DNA of 5,294 nt from Bacilli bacterium (lineage in GTDB: Bacteria > Bacillota > Bacilli > Tumebacillales > JAQBPP01). A program made the translations under genes and the position numbers. Of this stretch, positions 1 to 5,294 are shown in pieces. Numbering within the stretch: position 1 is the first letter of the stretch; each line of letters starts with the position of its first letter. Under the pieces are notes generated by a model. The model made no database searches and had not been told where the DNA came from. It saw only the letters and a program-made list of their open reading frames with translations. The DNA lies in contig JAQBPP010000202.1 of the NCBI GenBank assembly GCA_028287455.1, forward strand, positions 1 to 5,294, in the 5' to 3' direction.

Positions 1-1562
1 TGAGCCCGGATCAGGTGCCTCCGAGTGCGAAAGTCCATTTATCGTTTTTAAAAGCGGTTTCGAAGGGATATGACGCACACCAGTCCCTGTTCGGCTCGCA
101 GCAGCGGGTGGATCTGGCTGCTTTTAAAAAAATTGTCGCAAAAGAAGACCAGGCTTGCTTTGTGGAGTGGATCGAGCTGTATTACGATTGCCCGGTGACA
201 CGCAAGCAGATCGTGCTCGTAGATACACCAGGGGCTGATTCCATTCACGCGCGCCACACCGGTGTAGCGTTTGACTACATTAAAAATGCGGATGCCATTT
301 TGTTCATTACGTATTACAACCATGCGTTTTCTCGTGCCGATGAACAGTTTCTTACACAGCTCGGACGGGTTAAAAGCGCTTTCGAACTGGACAAGCTGTT
401 TTTCGTGATCAATGCCAAAGATCTGGCGAAATCGGATCAAGAGCTGCAGACAGTGGTCGCACACTTACAGGAGCAATTGGGCAAATCGTCGATTGCCTCC
501 CCGCGTATCTATTCCGTGTCGAGCCAGTTGGGCGTAATGGCGCGTCTGCAGGCAGCAGACAGTTTATCGCCTGCCATGGAGAAGGTTTACCGATCAAGAC
601 TTGGTTTAAACGATACGGATCCCCTGCCGGCACCTGCCGAGGCGCTCGAACAGGCAGGGTTCGTGCAATTTGAACAAGATTTCCTGCGTTTTCTGGAAAC
701 GGATCTGACGCAAATTGCGGAATCAGCGGCTAGACAGGAATTGCATTCAATCGAGCAGCGTTTAGAGCACTTGGTGCAGATTGCAGCTGCGGATGAGCAG
801 GAAAAACAAGCGATGCGGTCGCAACTGGCAACTGCGGAGACGGCTGCTCTTACTTCAATTGAACAGTTTGCGCCGGAGGCAGAATTCACATCCTTGAGCT
901 CCGAAGTATCGACCTTGCTGTACTATGTCAGGCAGCGGCTGTTTTTTAACTTTACTGACTATTTTCAGCTCTCTTTTCATCCTTCCTTATTTCGGGAGGG
1001 GCGCGATGCCAAACAGGCGCTGCTGATGGCAGGTCATGAGTTTACCAGTATGATTCGCTCTGTGCTGGATGATGAATACAGGGCAACAGCGCTTAGGCTG
1101 GAGAAAGAAGTTGGCGCGCTCACACGACGGATGTTAAGCGCGCTGCAAAATGAGATTGCCAAACAGGAGGTGAACCTGCTGCCTGATACAGCCGAATCTG
1201 CGGATATTGTGCTGCCGCAGTTTGACCAGTCAGGTTCACCTGTTCAGCGATTGGACCTGCATCCAGTGTTCGGTTGCTTTAAAAATGCGCGTGATTTCTT
1301 CGAAGGCACTGGCAAAATCAAAGCGCGCGAAGTACTCGAAAAATTAGTGGCGACTACTGTGGATCAAGAAATGGCACATGTAAGCAGTGTACTTAATGAC
1401 TATTACGCAAATGTGCTGCAAGAACAGATTGAACGATTAAAACAGCGCTCCTCGGCGGTAACCTCAGACCACTTCAAATTGCTGCAGTCGGGGCTCGCGG
1501 ACGCACAACCAACGTCGTTTTATGAGCAAATTCTCGAGCAAGTGCGGCAGAGCGCGCAGTAG
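1..1562 (+). CDS. Dynamin-family GTPase, DynA (YpbR)-like, C-terminal part (5' end outside window)
   Basis: The reading frame is open to the left edge with no stop, so the gene starts upstream; an in-frame GTG at 15 is only an internal valine. 519 residues are visible, counted from the first full codon at base 3. They hold the second half of a dynamin GTPase domain: the G3 motif DTPG at residues 74-77, followed by ADSIHARHTGVAFDYI, and the G4-type motif NAKD at 137-140. The P-loop (G1) and G2 threonine are missing because of the window edge. From about residue 210 on, the chain is mostly predicted helix, as expected for the dynamin stalk. An aromatic, hydrophobic stretch near residues 304-330 (YYVRQRLFFNFTDYF) could be the membrane-facing tip. 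In Bacillus, DynA is a two-headed fusion of two dynamin units that tethers and fuses membranes and helps after phage or pore-forming stress. This fragment resembles the second unit, but whether the upstream unit is present cannot be seen. Dynamin-family membership is secure; DynA orthology is inferred. Confidence 0.9.
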   Translation, partial: SPDQVPPSAKVHLSFLKAVSKGYDAHQSLFGSQQRVDLAAFKKIVAKEDQACFVEWIELYYDCPVTRKQIVLVDTPGADSIHARHTGVAFDYIKNADAILFITYYNHAFSRADEQFLTQLGRVKSAFELDKLFFVINAKDLAKSDQELQTVVAHLQEQLGKSSIASPRIYSVSSQLGVMARLQAADSLSPAMEKVYRSRLGLNDTDPLPAPAEALEQAGFVQFEQDFLRFLETDLTQIAESAARQELHSIEQRLEHLVQIAAADEQEKQAMRSQLATAETAALTSIEQFAPEAEFTSLSSEVSTLLYYVRQRLFFNFTDYFQLSFHPSLFREGRDAKQALLMAGHEFTSMIRSVLDDEYRATALRLEKEVGALTRRMLSALQNEIAKQEVNLLPDTAESADIVLPQFDQSGSPVQRLDLHPVFGCFKNARDFFEGTGKIKAREVLEKLVATTVDQEMAHVSSVLNDYYANVLQEQIERLKQRSSAVTSDHFKLLQSGLADAQPTSFYEQILEQVRQSAQ

Positions 1563-1571
1563 AAGCATTTT

Positions 1572-1793
1572 TTAGATTGGCGTGCGGATTGGAATAATTG
1601 TCGAGCCATCATCTTCAAATTGCAATCGTACTTGGGAAAAGTTTTCGTTTGGGTAATTGCGCAGAATGTAGGAGGATATGAGACTTCTCTCCACTGGGCA
1701 CAGTGTAGTTCGATCTGAATAATCACGCATCAAATAAAGTGTAATGAGCTTGTCTTTGGCTTCGGATAAATCGTCGCGAACAATTGAGAGCAT
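1572..1793 (-). CDS. Small unrecognised protein, 73 aa
   Basis: This minus-strand gene ends nine bases from the dynamin stop and is convergent with it. I chose the ATG at 1793 because a full GGAGGT (1801-1806) sits seven bases upstream. The in-frame GTG at 1802 overlaps that ribosome binding site and cannot be served by it. The protein starts MLSIVRDDLSEAKDKLITLY and is soluble and mixed-charge. It has a likely N-terminal amphipathic helix (residues 5-22), a central segment with a single Cys (residue 32), and a C-terminal stretch (about 52-70) that looks beta-strand-like and carries acidic FEDD. There is no signal peptide, membrane helix or zinc-binding cysteine pair. I do not recognise a family. 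The strong RBS and correct spacing are the main evidence that it is real; the overlapping plus-strand frames hold no competing gene. A helix-then-strand layout could suit a small regulator or adaptor, but no function can be assigned. Confidence 0.75.
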   Translation of the reverse strand: MLSIVRDDLSEAKDKLITLYLMRDYSDRTTLCPVERSLISSYILRNYPNENFSQVRLQFEDDGSTIIPIRTPI

Positions 1794-1800
1794 ATCGCTC

Positions 1801-1806
1801 ACCTCC
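1801..1806 (-). promoter_or_regulatory. RBS of the 73-aa minus-strand gene
   Basis: On the minus strand this reads GGAGGT, a full anti-16S match, with seven bases (GAGCGAT) to the ATG at 1793. It decides the start, because the alternative GTG at 1802 lies inside this site. Confidence 0.85.
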
Positions 1807-1888
1807 GTAGGTGGTGGAAAAGATAGTAGGTCTTAGTGTGATCTACCCAGCTAACTTTTTATGTAATGAAAATTATTTCCAAAAATAG

Positions 1889-1917
1889 TTGACATAGCTA
1901 GTAATTCTATATATGAT
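1889..1917 (+). promoter_or_regulatory. Sigma-A promoter for the HRDC-trmB block
   Basis: The -35 box TTGACA (1889-1894) is a perfect consensus. After a 17-base spacer comes TATGAT (1912-1917), five of six matches to TATAAT. Transcription would start near 1924, giving a leader of about 44 bases before the ATG at 1968. The region is AT-rich, with TATATATGAT around the -10. Such a strong match suggests constitutive vegetative expression unless an operator intervenes; I see no clear operator palindrome over it. I found no comparably good minus-strand promoter for the divergent 73-aa gene in the same gap. Confidence 0.85.
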
Positions 1918-1954
1918 TAACTCATTGATTGGATGTATATTAAATTTATTACAA

Positions 1955-1961
1955 GGGAGTG
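1955..1961 (+). promoter_or_regulatory. RBS of the HRDC-domain gene
   Basis: GGGAGTG lies six bases upstream of the ATG at 1968. It fixes that ATG as the start; the in-frame GTG at 1959 overlaps this site. Confidence 0.75.
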
Positions 1962-1967
1962 TCAGTA

Positions 1968-3014
1968 ATGGGACTGGATTACAAGGATTTGATTTATTTA
2001 TCCACGTTTAAAGATGCACAGGATCACTTTGGATTTTCACGGATTGTTGTCACCAGGGAACAAGATCAGTGGTTCACTGTGGTGGAGAAGCAGGAACCTA
2101 GTCAACCGCCACAGGTACAGGTAAAATACTCGGGCTCTAACGGTTCCCACGCGGTTCAGACGGCTGAGTTGGTCTTAAGAGAGAAACTGCTGGCCGGCGC
2201 AGAGCCGATGGTGCCTTTTGGAACTCATTTTCATCCAACTATTCCCGTTTTTTCGAGCAACAAACTTTATCGTTACAAATTATATGTTTATTCCGATATG
2301 CATAACAATAATGAACTTTTTACAATATTGAGGAGGTGGCGGCGAAAGGAAGCAGCCCGTGCTCGCATGGCGCCGTACCTGATTGCATCAGACCGATTGC
2401 TCTACTTATTAGCAGCTTTTGTGCCGCTCAATGAGATGGAATTAATCCAGCTGCCAGGAATCGCTGACAAAAAACTGGAACTTTATGGCGATACACTGCT
2501 AGCCATCTTGCAGAACTTTCCTCAACGCGAAAGTTTCCCGCTGGACTGGGTCGCTCAGCAAGTGTCAGATGTTGAAGCGATAGAATGGGCTTTAAACTTT
2601 CGGATTGAACGGGAAGCTCGCACGACCGTTCGCAAACAGGAACAAATGATGCTGGATCAAGCGCTGCTGGATTTAATAGACAGTGAGACACGCTGGGCAC
2701 ATTTTATCTCGGATGTCACTGCTCGTGCCGATCGCGTCTTGAATCGATTAAAACAGCTGCAGCGCACAAACCCGAAGGTTCAACTTTATATGGAACGGGA
2801 AATTCAGAAAATGCCGTGTGCAGCTGACCTTCTGCGATATTTGAATCAATTAAAGGCAACGGATTTGCAGACATTTCAGAATTCTCAAGTGCTGCTGAAA
2901 CAACTGAATGAGAATTTGCCCTATCTTGTGGCTGCGCCTTACACGATGAATCAGTTGAAGTTTGTTGTTGCATACTTAGATATTATCCAAACAGATCAAT
3001 CCTACAGCAGCTAG
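1968..3014 (+). CDS. HRDC-domain protein without helicase, 348 aa
   Basis: I chose the ATG at 1968 for its RBS spacing. Residues about 118-182 form an HRDC domain (helicase and RNase D C-terminal), the small helical nucleic-acid-binding module of RecQ and RNase D. It begins with LRRWRRKEAARARMAPYLIA, continues with SDRLLYLLAAFVPLNEMELI, and has the characteristic LPGIADKKLELYG at 162-174, matching the usual L-x-G-(IV)-x-x-x-K-x-x-x-(FY)-G. The N-terminal 115 residues look like a mixed alpha/beta domain I cannot name. The C-terminal 165 residues are mostly helical and charged. No helicase motifs (Walker A, DEAH) and no 3'-5' exonuclease DEDD motifs are present, so this is neither RecQ nor RNase D. 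Free-standing HRDC proteins of about this size are annotated in Paenibacillus and relatives with unknown function; I recall this from general knowledge. Binding DNA or RNA is inferred from the domain. It is first after a strong promoter, and its stop codon lies inside a hairpin. Confidence 0.85.
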   Translation: MGLDYKDLIYLSTFKDAQDHFGFSRIVVTREQDQWFTVVEKQEPSQPPQVQVKYSGSNGSHAVQTAELVLREKLLAGAEPMVPFGTHFHPTIPVFSSNKLYRYKLYVYSDMHNNNELFTILRRWRRKEAARARMAPYLIASDRLLYLLAAFVPLNEMELIQLPGIADKKLELYGDTLLAILQNFPQRESFPLDWVAQQVSDVEAIEWALNFRIEREARTTVRKQEQMMLDQALLDLIDSETRWAHFISDVTARADRVLNRLKQLQRTNPKVQLYMEREIQKMPCAADLLRYLNQLKATDLQTFQNSQVLLKQLNENLPYLVAAPYTMNQLKFVVAYLDIIQTDQSYSS

Positions 3015-3042
3015 TACTCCCAGTTGCAAAAGGGAGTAGTAG
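3011..3042 (+). terminator. Hairpin over the HRDC stop codon, possible weak terminator or processing site
   Basis: CTAGTACTCCC (3011-3021) pairs with GGGAGTAGTAG (3032-3042). This gives an 11-bp stem with one G-G mismatch and a ten-base loop. The TAG stop (3012-3014) is part of the left arm. Only two T residues follow (3043-3044), so it lacks the U-tract of an efficient intrinsic terminator. It may act as a partial terminator, an RNA-processing or 3'-end-protecting stem, or be incidental. Confidence 0.45.
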
Positions 3043-3140
3043 TTATGGTAGTATTAGAACAGCAGAACGAGTATGAATACTAACAATAGATGTGAGGCAG
3101 ACAATGACGTGATCATGCAAGTCGGACGAGGATTATTTGG

Positions 3141-3860
3141 ATGAGGCTTCGCAATCGAGCAGCGAAAGTGCTGCAGGCATCCGAATATGGAGAGCAGATA
3201 ATAGGGGATCCAGAGCAATATCAAGGGAAATGGTGCGAGAAGTTTGGGGGGAAACGCCTGTGTATTGAAGTGGGAACTGGCAAAGGGATGTTCTTGAGTG
3301 AAATGGCGCAAAAACATCCATCCACTTTATTTGTAGGCATTGAGCTGTATGCTTCTGTTCTGCTTACTGCTGCTAAACGTGTGAGAAGTTTGGCACTTCC
3401 TAACGTCAAATTAATAGCAGGCGATGTGCGGGATTTGCTGAATTTGTTCGAAGCTTGCGAGGTCGACTCGATCTTTATTAATTTCGTTGATCCTTGGCCG
3501 AAGAACAAGCATGCAAAACGCAGGTTAACCCATCCGAATTTTCTGAGGTGTTACGAGCAAGTGCTGGAAGAGCGGGGAGTGATTGAACTCAAGACAGATA
3601 ATGAAGCGCTGTTTGATTACTCACTCAATCAGTTTGCGGACTCCGGGTATCTGCTGCGGGGGATTACATTTGATTTGCATACCAGCACCTATGAACCGGA
3701 TAATGTCTGGACAGAGTATGAAACCCGTTATGCCAGTCAAGGATTGCACATTTTTCGATGTCAAGCGGTGATTCGCAAAGATCGTCTTATAAGAAACGAA
3801 TTCGATCAGTTACAGGCGGATATTGGGGTCTTACAGTCAAAAGGGGGAGATTCCAGATGA
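3141..3860 (+). CDS. trmB: tRNA (guanine-N7)-methyltransferase TrmB
   Basis: TrmB transfers a methyl group from S-adenosylmethionine to N7 of guanine 46 in the variable loop of many tRNAs (EC 2.1.1.33), in the cytoplasm. The 239-residue protein begins MRLRN, as Firmicute TrmB proteins do. It has the SAM-binding motif EVGTGKG (43-49), the GIE acidic loop (66-68), a GDVRDL segment (94-99), and the family signature NFVDPWPKNKHAKRR (114-128). KTDNEALFDYS (151-161) and TEYETRYASQG (191-201) complete the substrate-binding and catalytic set. All key residues are present. It is about 20 residues longer than the usual 210-220, because of a charged C-terminal tail after RKDRLI. The ATG is preceded by a modest GAGGA (3128-3132) eight bases upstream, and no other in-frame start follows the upstream TGA at 3105. 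The last codons overlap the next gene by four bases (ATGA), suggesting translational coupling. Confidence 0.97.
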   Translation: MRLRNRAAKVLQASEYGEQIIGDPEQYQGKWCEKFGGKRLCIEVGTGKGMFLSEMAQKHPSTLFVGIELYASVLLTAAKRVRSLALPNVKLIAGDVRDLLNLFEACEVDSIFINFVDPWPKNKHAKRRLTHPNFLRCYEQVLEERGVIELKTDNEALFDYSLNQFADSGYLLRGITFDLHTSTYEPDNVWTEYETRYASQGLHIFRCQAVIRKDRLIRNEFDQLQADIGVLQSKGGDSR

Positions 3861-4111
3861 AATTTGTAGAACAAATGTATTTACTATATAAGGATCAACT
3901 CACTGGCGATGATGAGGACGCATTAGTCATTGTATCCAGTATCCTGTCCGATTTGAACAAGGAGCATATGCTGGAGATTATCCAGGAAATGTCGAATCAA
4001 GAAGTTTACCAAATGTTAGGAACTTATCTGGTCGAACGATTAAACCAGAAGCTTGGACAAGAAGGTGCAGGAGGACCGGAATACCCGGTTGATTCTGACC
4101 ATCTTCATTAA
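3857..4111 (+). CDS. Small cytosolic DUF6154-like protein, 84 aa
   Basis: The ATG overlaps the trmB stop as ATGA, and AGGGGGAG (3842-3849) lies seven bases upstream, so the start is clear. A longer in-frame extension into trmB, starting at 3758, is not credible. The protein is acidic and helical: MKFVEQMYLLYKDQLTGDDE at the start, then DALVIVSSILSDLNKEHMLE, IIQEMSNQEVYQMLGTYLVE, and a basic RLNQK before a Gly/Pro-rich tail ending DSDHLH. It has no signal peptide or transmembrane helix. From memory this pattern (MKFV.E.Y..Y...LTGD.ED, a QEM..QE.Y.M.G.Y motif, an LH end) matches the DUF6154 family of small Bacillales proteins often found next to trmB; I could not check this by search. The function is unknown. 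The tight coupling to trmB suggests co-expression, which does not prove a role in tRNA modification. Confidence 0.85.
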   Translation: MKFVEQMYLLYKDQLTGDDEDALVIVSSILSDLNKEHMLEIIQEMSNQEVYQMLGTYLVERLNQKLGQEGAGGPEYPVDSDHLH

Positions 4112-4157
4112 GGTTTGGGACCAAGCGGTCCGTTCCTGTGCCAGGTGCAATTGTTTA

Positions 4158-4163
4158 GGAGAG
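4158..4163 (+). promoter_or_regulatory. RBS selecting a TTG start
   Basis: GGAGAG sits seven bases before the TTG at 4171. The ATG at 4175 is in another frame that stops after eight codons, and the GTG at 4167 runs into a stop within three codons. This makes TTG the only useful start. Confidence 0.75.
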
Positions 4164-4170
4164 ATTGTGA

Positions 4171-4458
4171 TTGAATGATCAAAGATTTCGGACAGGCTTA
4201 AGCCTTGGGATTCTGGGCTTTTTACTTGGGGGTCCTGCAAGTGCCGGGCTCCTGTTTTTGCTGCTTGAACTGATGGGTCAAACGCAGCGTTATGGCAAGT
4301 GGATTATTTCAATCTCAATGCTTATAGTGTTTGTGTTCCCGCTTGCGCTGTGGAAGAGGGGAACGAAATTTCTAGCCGGTTACTATGCGGGCTTCGTCTG
4401 TTGCGCTGTCATCGTTTATTTATCGATACGGCTGCTTGCATGGGCAATGGCGCGATAA
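4171..4458 (+). CDS. Small membrane protein with three predicted helices, 95 aa
   Basis: Translation starts at a TTG supported by GGAGAG seven bases upstream. The short N-terminus (NDQRFRTG) is followed by three hydrophobic segments at about residues 9-35 (Gly-rich, LGILGFLLGGPASAGLLFLL), 43-61 (WIISISMLIVFVFPLALW) and 67-91 (FLAGYYAGFVCCAVIVYLSI). Positive residues between helices 2 and 3 (WKRGTK) suggest that this loop is cytoplasmic, which would put the N-terminus outside and the C-terminus outside; this is only a positive-inside estimate. I recognise no family. It is the last gene before a strong terminator and 59 bases after the DUF6154-like gene, so it is probably co-transcribed with trmB. 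The weak start codon suggests low output. It could be an uncharacterised conserved Bacillales membrane protein. Confidence 0.8.
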   Translation: MNDQRFRTGLSLGILGFLLGGPASAGLLFLLLELMGQTQRYGKWIISISMLIVFVFPLALWKRGTKFLAGYYAGFVCCAVIVYLSIRLLAWAMAR

Positions 4459-4467
4459 CAGGTTGTT

Positions 4468-4516
4468 AAGCCAGCAAGACTCCTTTGCCCTGAACAAAGG
4501 AGTCTTACTGGCTTTT
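4468..4516 (+). terminator. Strong intrinsic terminator ending the + strand block
   Basis: The left arm (4468-4487, starting AAGCCAGCAAGACTCC) and right arm (4495-4514) pair over 20 bp with a single C-A mismatch around a seven-base loop (CCCTGAA). A T run at 4513-4516 follows. It lies ten bases after the stop of the membrane protein gene. On the minus strand the same stem is followed only by TT, so it may also slow transcription coming from the SASP gene, which ends 16 bases away, but less efficiently. Confidence 0.93.
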
Positions 4517-4531
4517 GTATGTGTTTCAGTA

Positions 4532-4735
4532 CTAAAATCTGTTGCTTGAACCAGACAATTGTTGTTCAGCAAAAGATACAAGGCGTTTGACGATTTCTCC
4601 TCCTACTGAACCATTTAAGCGGGAAGCGGTATCAGCGCCTAGTTGAATGCCGAACTCTGCGGCGATTTCGTACTTCATTTGTTCCAAAGCGCGTGAGGCA
4701 TTAGAGACCAGATGTTGTTGGTTTCGACCTGCCAT
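4532..4735 (-). CDS. Alpha/beta-type small acid-soluble spore protein (SASP)
   Basis: These proteins coat DNA in the dormant spore, shift it to an A-like form that resists UV, heat and chemical damage, and are degraded by the GPR protease at germination. The 67-residue protein shows the family core: KYEIAAEFGIQLGADTASRL (21-40), then NGSVGGEIVKRLV (41-53). The YEIA segment (22-25) holds the expected GPR cut after Glu23. The N-terminus MAGRNQQHLV and Gln/Ser-rich tail are normal, and length and motifs are complete. The ATG at 4735 has GGGAGG (4744-4749) eight bases upstream. Expression is expected in the forespore under sigma-G. Spore formers usually carry several paralogues of this family, so I give no symbol (ssp letter not decidable). 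Confidence 0.97.
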   Translation of the reverse strand: MAGRNQQHLVSNASRALEQMKYEIAAEFGIQLGADTASRLNGSVGGEIVKRLVSFAEQQLSGSSNRF

Positions 4736-4782
4736 TTCGGAATCCTCCCTTTCTATGTAGAAGAATTTGAGAAAGCAAACTT

Positions 4783-4812
4783 ATTAATGCACAGAAACCT
4801 CCCAGACTATAC
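4783..4812 (-). promoter_or_regulatory. Candidate sigma-G promoter of the SASP gene
   Basis: On the minus strand, GTATA (4808-4812) fits the sigma-G -35 core G-H-A-T-R. After 18 bases comes CATTAAT (4783-4789), a partial match to the -10 core CAT-x-H-T-A. The predicted start near 4776 leaves a leader of about 40 bases. The -10 is imperfect, so this is a proposal supported mainly by the gene type and spacing. Confidence 0.5.
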
Positions 4813-4836
4813 AAAATAAGGCATGGAAATCTTTGG

Positions 4837-5294
4837 TTAGAACTCGTTGATCAATTGAGCGAGTTCGATTTCCAGCAAAGAACTTAATCTACGGTCGAAT
4901 TCCCCAAAAACAAGCTGACTGGTTATTGGGTTTGGAACCACTACACAACGCATTCCTGCACGTTTTGCCGCTAACGCACCATTCGGAGAATCCTCGAAGG
5001 CGATTGCATTTATCGGCTTGACATCTAGACAATGGAGCACTTCAAGGTATAAAGTTGGGTCAGGCTTAACTTTCTCGACATCATCTGATGTCCGGATGCA
5101 TTCGAAGTAATGAAGAAGGCCTAACTGTGAGAGAAAGCCGGTCACCCATTTCCGGTCTGAACTGGATGCCAAACCGATCTTCAGACCGAGATCAGTTGCG
5201 GCTGTTAGATAATTTTCCACGCCTGGCAGCGCTTTTACTTGTCCAATGAGCGCGTTAAATTTGTCGGTGCGCATTTGATGAAGTTTTTCATGGT
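4837..5294 (-). CDS. HAD-superfamily phosphatase, beta-phosphoglucomutase/YhcW-like, C-terminal part (5' end outside window)
   Basis: The minus-strand frame is open to the right window edge (HEKLHQ precedes the ATG at 5274), so the real start is outside. Numbering from that internal Met, motif II is ASSSD at 36-40, the motif III lysine is in KVKPDP (68-73, K70), and motif IV is FEDSPNG at 93-99, whose acidic residues hold the Mg ion. The nucleophile motif DxDGT lies in the missing N-terminus and cannot be checked. The order LKIGLASSSDRKWV, then LLHYFECIRTSDDVEKVKPD, is typical of subfamily IA enzymes such as YhcW and beta-phosphoglucomutase, which act on small phosphorylated metabolites. The substrate cannot be told from sequence. 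The extra C-terminal tail (after VVVPNPITSQ) is usual. It lies 101 bases upstream of the SASP gene on the same strand; no clear terminator separates them. Confidence 0.93.
   Translation of the reverse strand, partial: HEKLHQMRTDKFNALIGQVKALPGVENYLTAATDLGLKIGLASSSDRKWVTGFLSQLGLLHYFECIRTSDDVEKVKPDPTLYLEVLHCLDVKPINAIAFEDSPNGALAAKRAGMRCVVVPNPITSQLVFGEFDRRLSSLLEIELAQLINEF

Noticed and set aside
15..17. GTG as the start of the dynamin gene
   Set aside because: The frame stays open to base 3 and the visible protein lacks the P-loop that must lie upstream, so this is an internal valine.
48..464. 138-codon minus-strand open frame inside the dynamin gene
   Set aside because: It is antisense to a clearly coding dynamin domain, and its translation resembles no family I recognise.
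1560..1580. Terminator between the convergent dynamin and 73-aa genes
   Set aside because: There is a T run at 1568-1573 but no convincing stem before it.
1800..1802. GTG start for the 73-aa gene (76 aa)
   Set aside because: It overlaps the GGAGGT site; the ATG at 1793 has correct spacing.
1860..1892. Loose inverted repeat (CTAACTTTTT / AAAAATAGTT) in the divergent gap
   Set aside because: The arms differ by an insertion and the region is AT-rich, so chance pairing is likely.
3054..3083. Possible extra promoter before trmB (TTAGAA, 18 bases, TACTAA)
   Set aside because: Both boxes match the consensus only weakly, so it is not called as a feature, though a separate trmB promoter remains possible.
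3072..3083. Small palindrome AGTATGAATACT
   Set aside because: The arms are only 5 bp with a two-base centre; too short to claim an operator.
3054..3508. Minus-strand open frames over the start of trmB (3054-3317, 3133-3321 and 3221-3508)
   Set aside because: They overlap each other and the conserved TrmB coding sequence and show no recognisable family.
4118..4131. Hairpin GGACC-AAGC-GGTCC after the 84-aa gene
   Set aside because: A 5-bp stem with no T run is not a terminator; it may be incidental.

Overview
The window looks like ordinary chromosomal DNA from an endospore-forming Bacillales bacterium. The evidence is an alpha/beta-type small acid-soluble spore protein, a DynA-type bacterial dynamin, strong GGAGG-like ribosome binding sites, a textbook sigma-A promoter and a trmB gene followed by a small DUF6154-like gene. 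An Alicyclobacillaceae/Tumebacillus-like or Paenibacillus-like host would fit (moderate GC, HRDC-only protein), but this is inference from style and not a measured assignment.

Layout. From the left edge to 1562 (+) runs the C-terminal 519 residues of a dynamin-family GTPase, cut by the window edge. Nine bases later, convergent to it, is a 73-codon minus-strand gene (1572-1793) with an excellent RBS and no family I recognise. A divergent 174-base gap (1794-1967) carries a near-perfect sigma-A promoter (TTGACA, 17 bases, TATGAT) for the next block on the + strand. That block is an HRDC-domain protein without a helicase (1968-3014), trmB (3141-3860), a small DUF6154-like protein overlapping the trmB stop (3857-4111), and a three-helix membrane protein with a TTG start (4171-4458). 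It ends at a strong 20-bp-stem terminator (4468-4516). On the minus strand follow an alpha/beta SASP gene (4532-4735) with a candidate sigma-G promoter, and upstream of it a HAD-superfamily phosphatase gene cut by the right edge (4837-5294).

How the genes work together. The four + strand genes can be read as one transcription unit, although a hairpin over the HRDC stop codon and a 126-base gap before trmB leave room for a separate trmB promoter. The products point to tRNA modification (TrmB), a possible nucleic-acid-binding accessory protein (HRDC), membrane remodelling (dynamin) and spore DNA protection (SASP). I see no mobile elements, CRISPR arrays, tRNA or rRNA genes, or defence cassettes. 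No clearly new system is visible. The items most worth a second look are the unrecognised 73-residue gene, the helicase-less HRDC protein, and the small partners of trmB.
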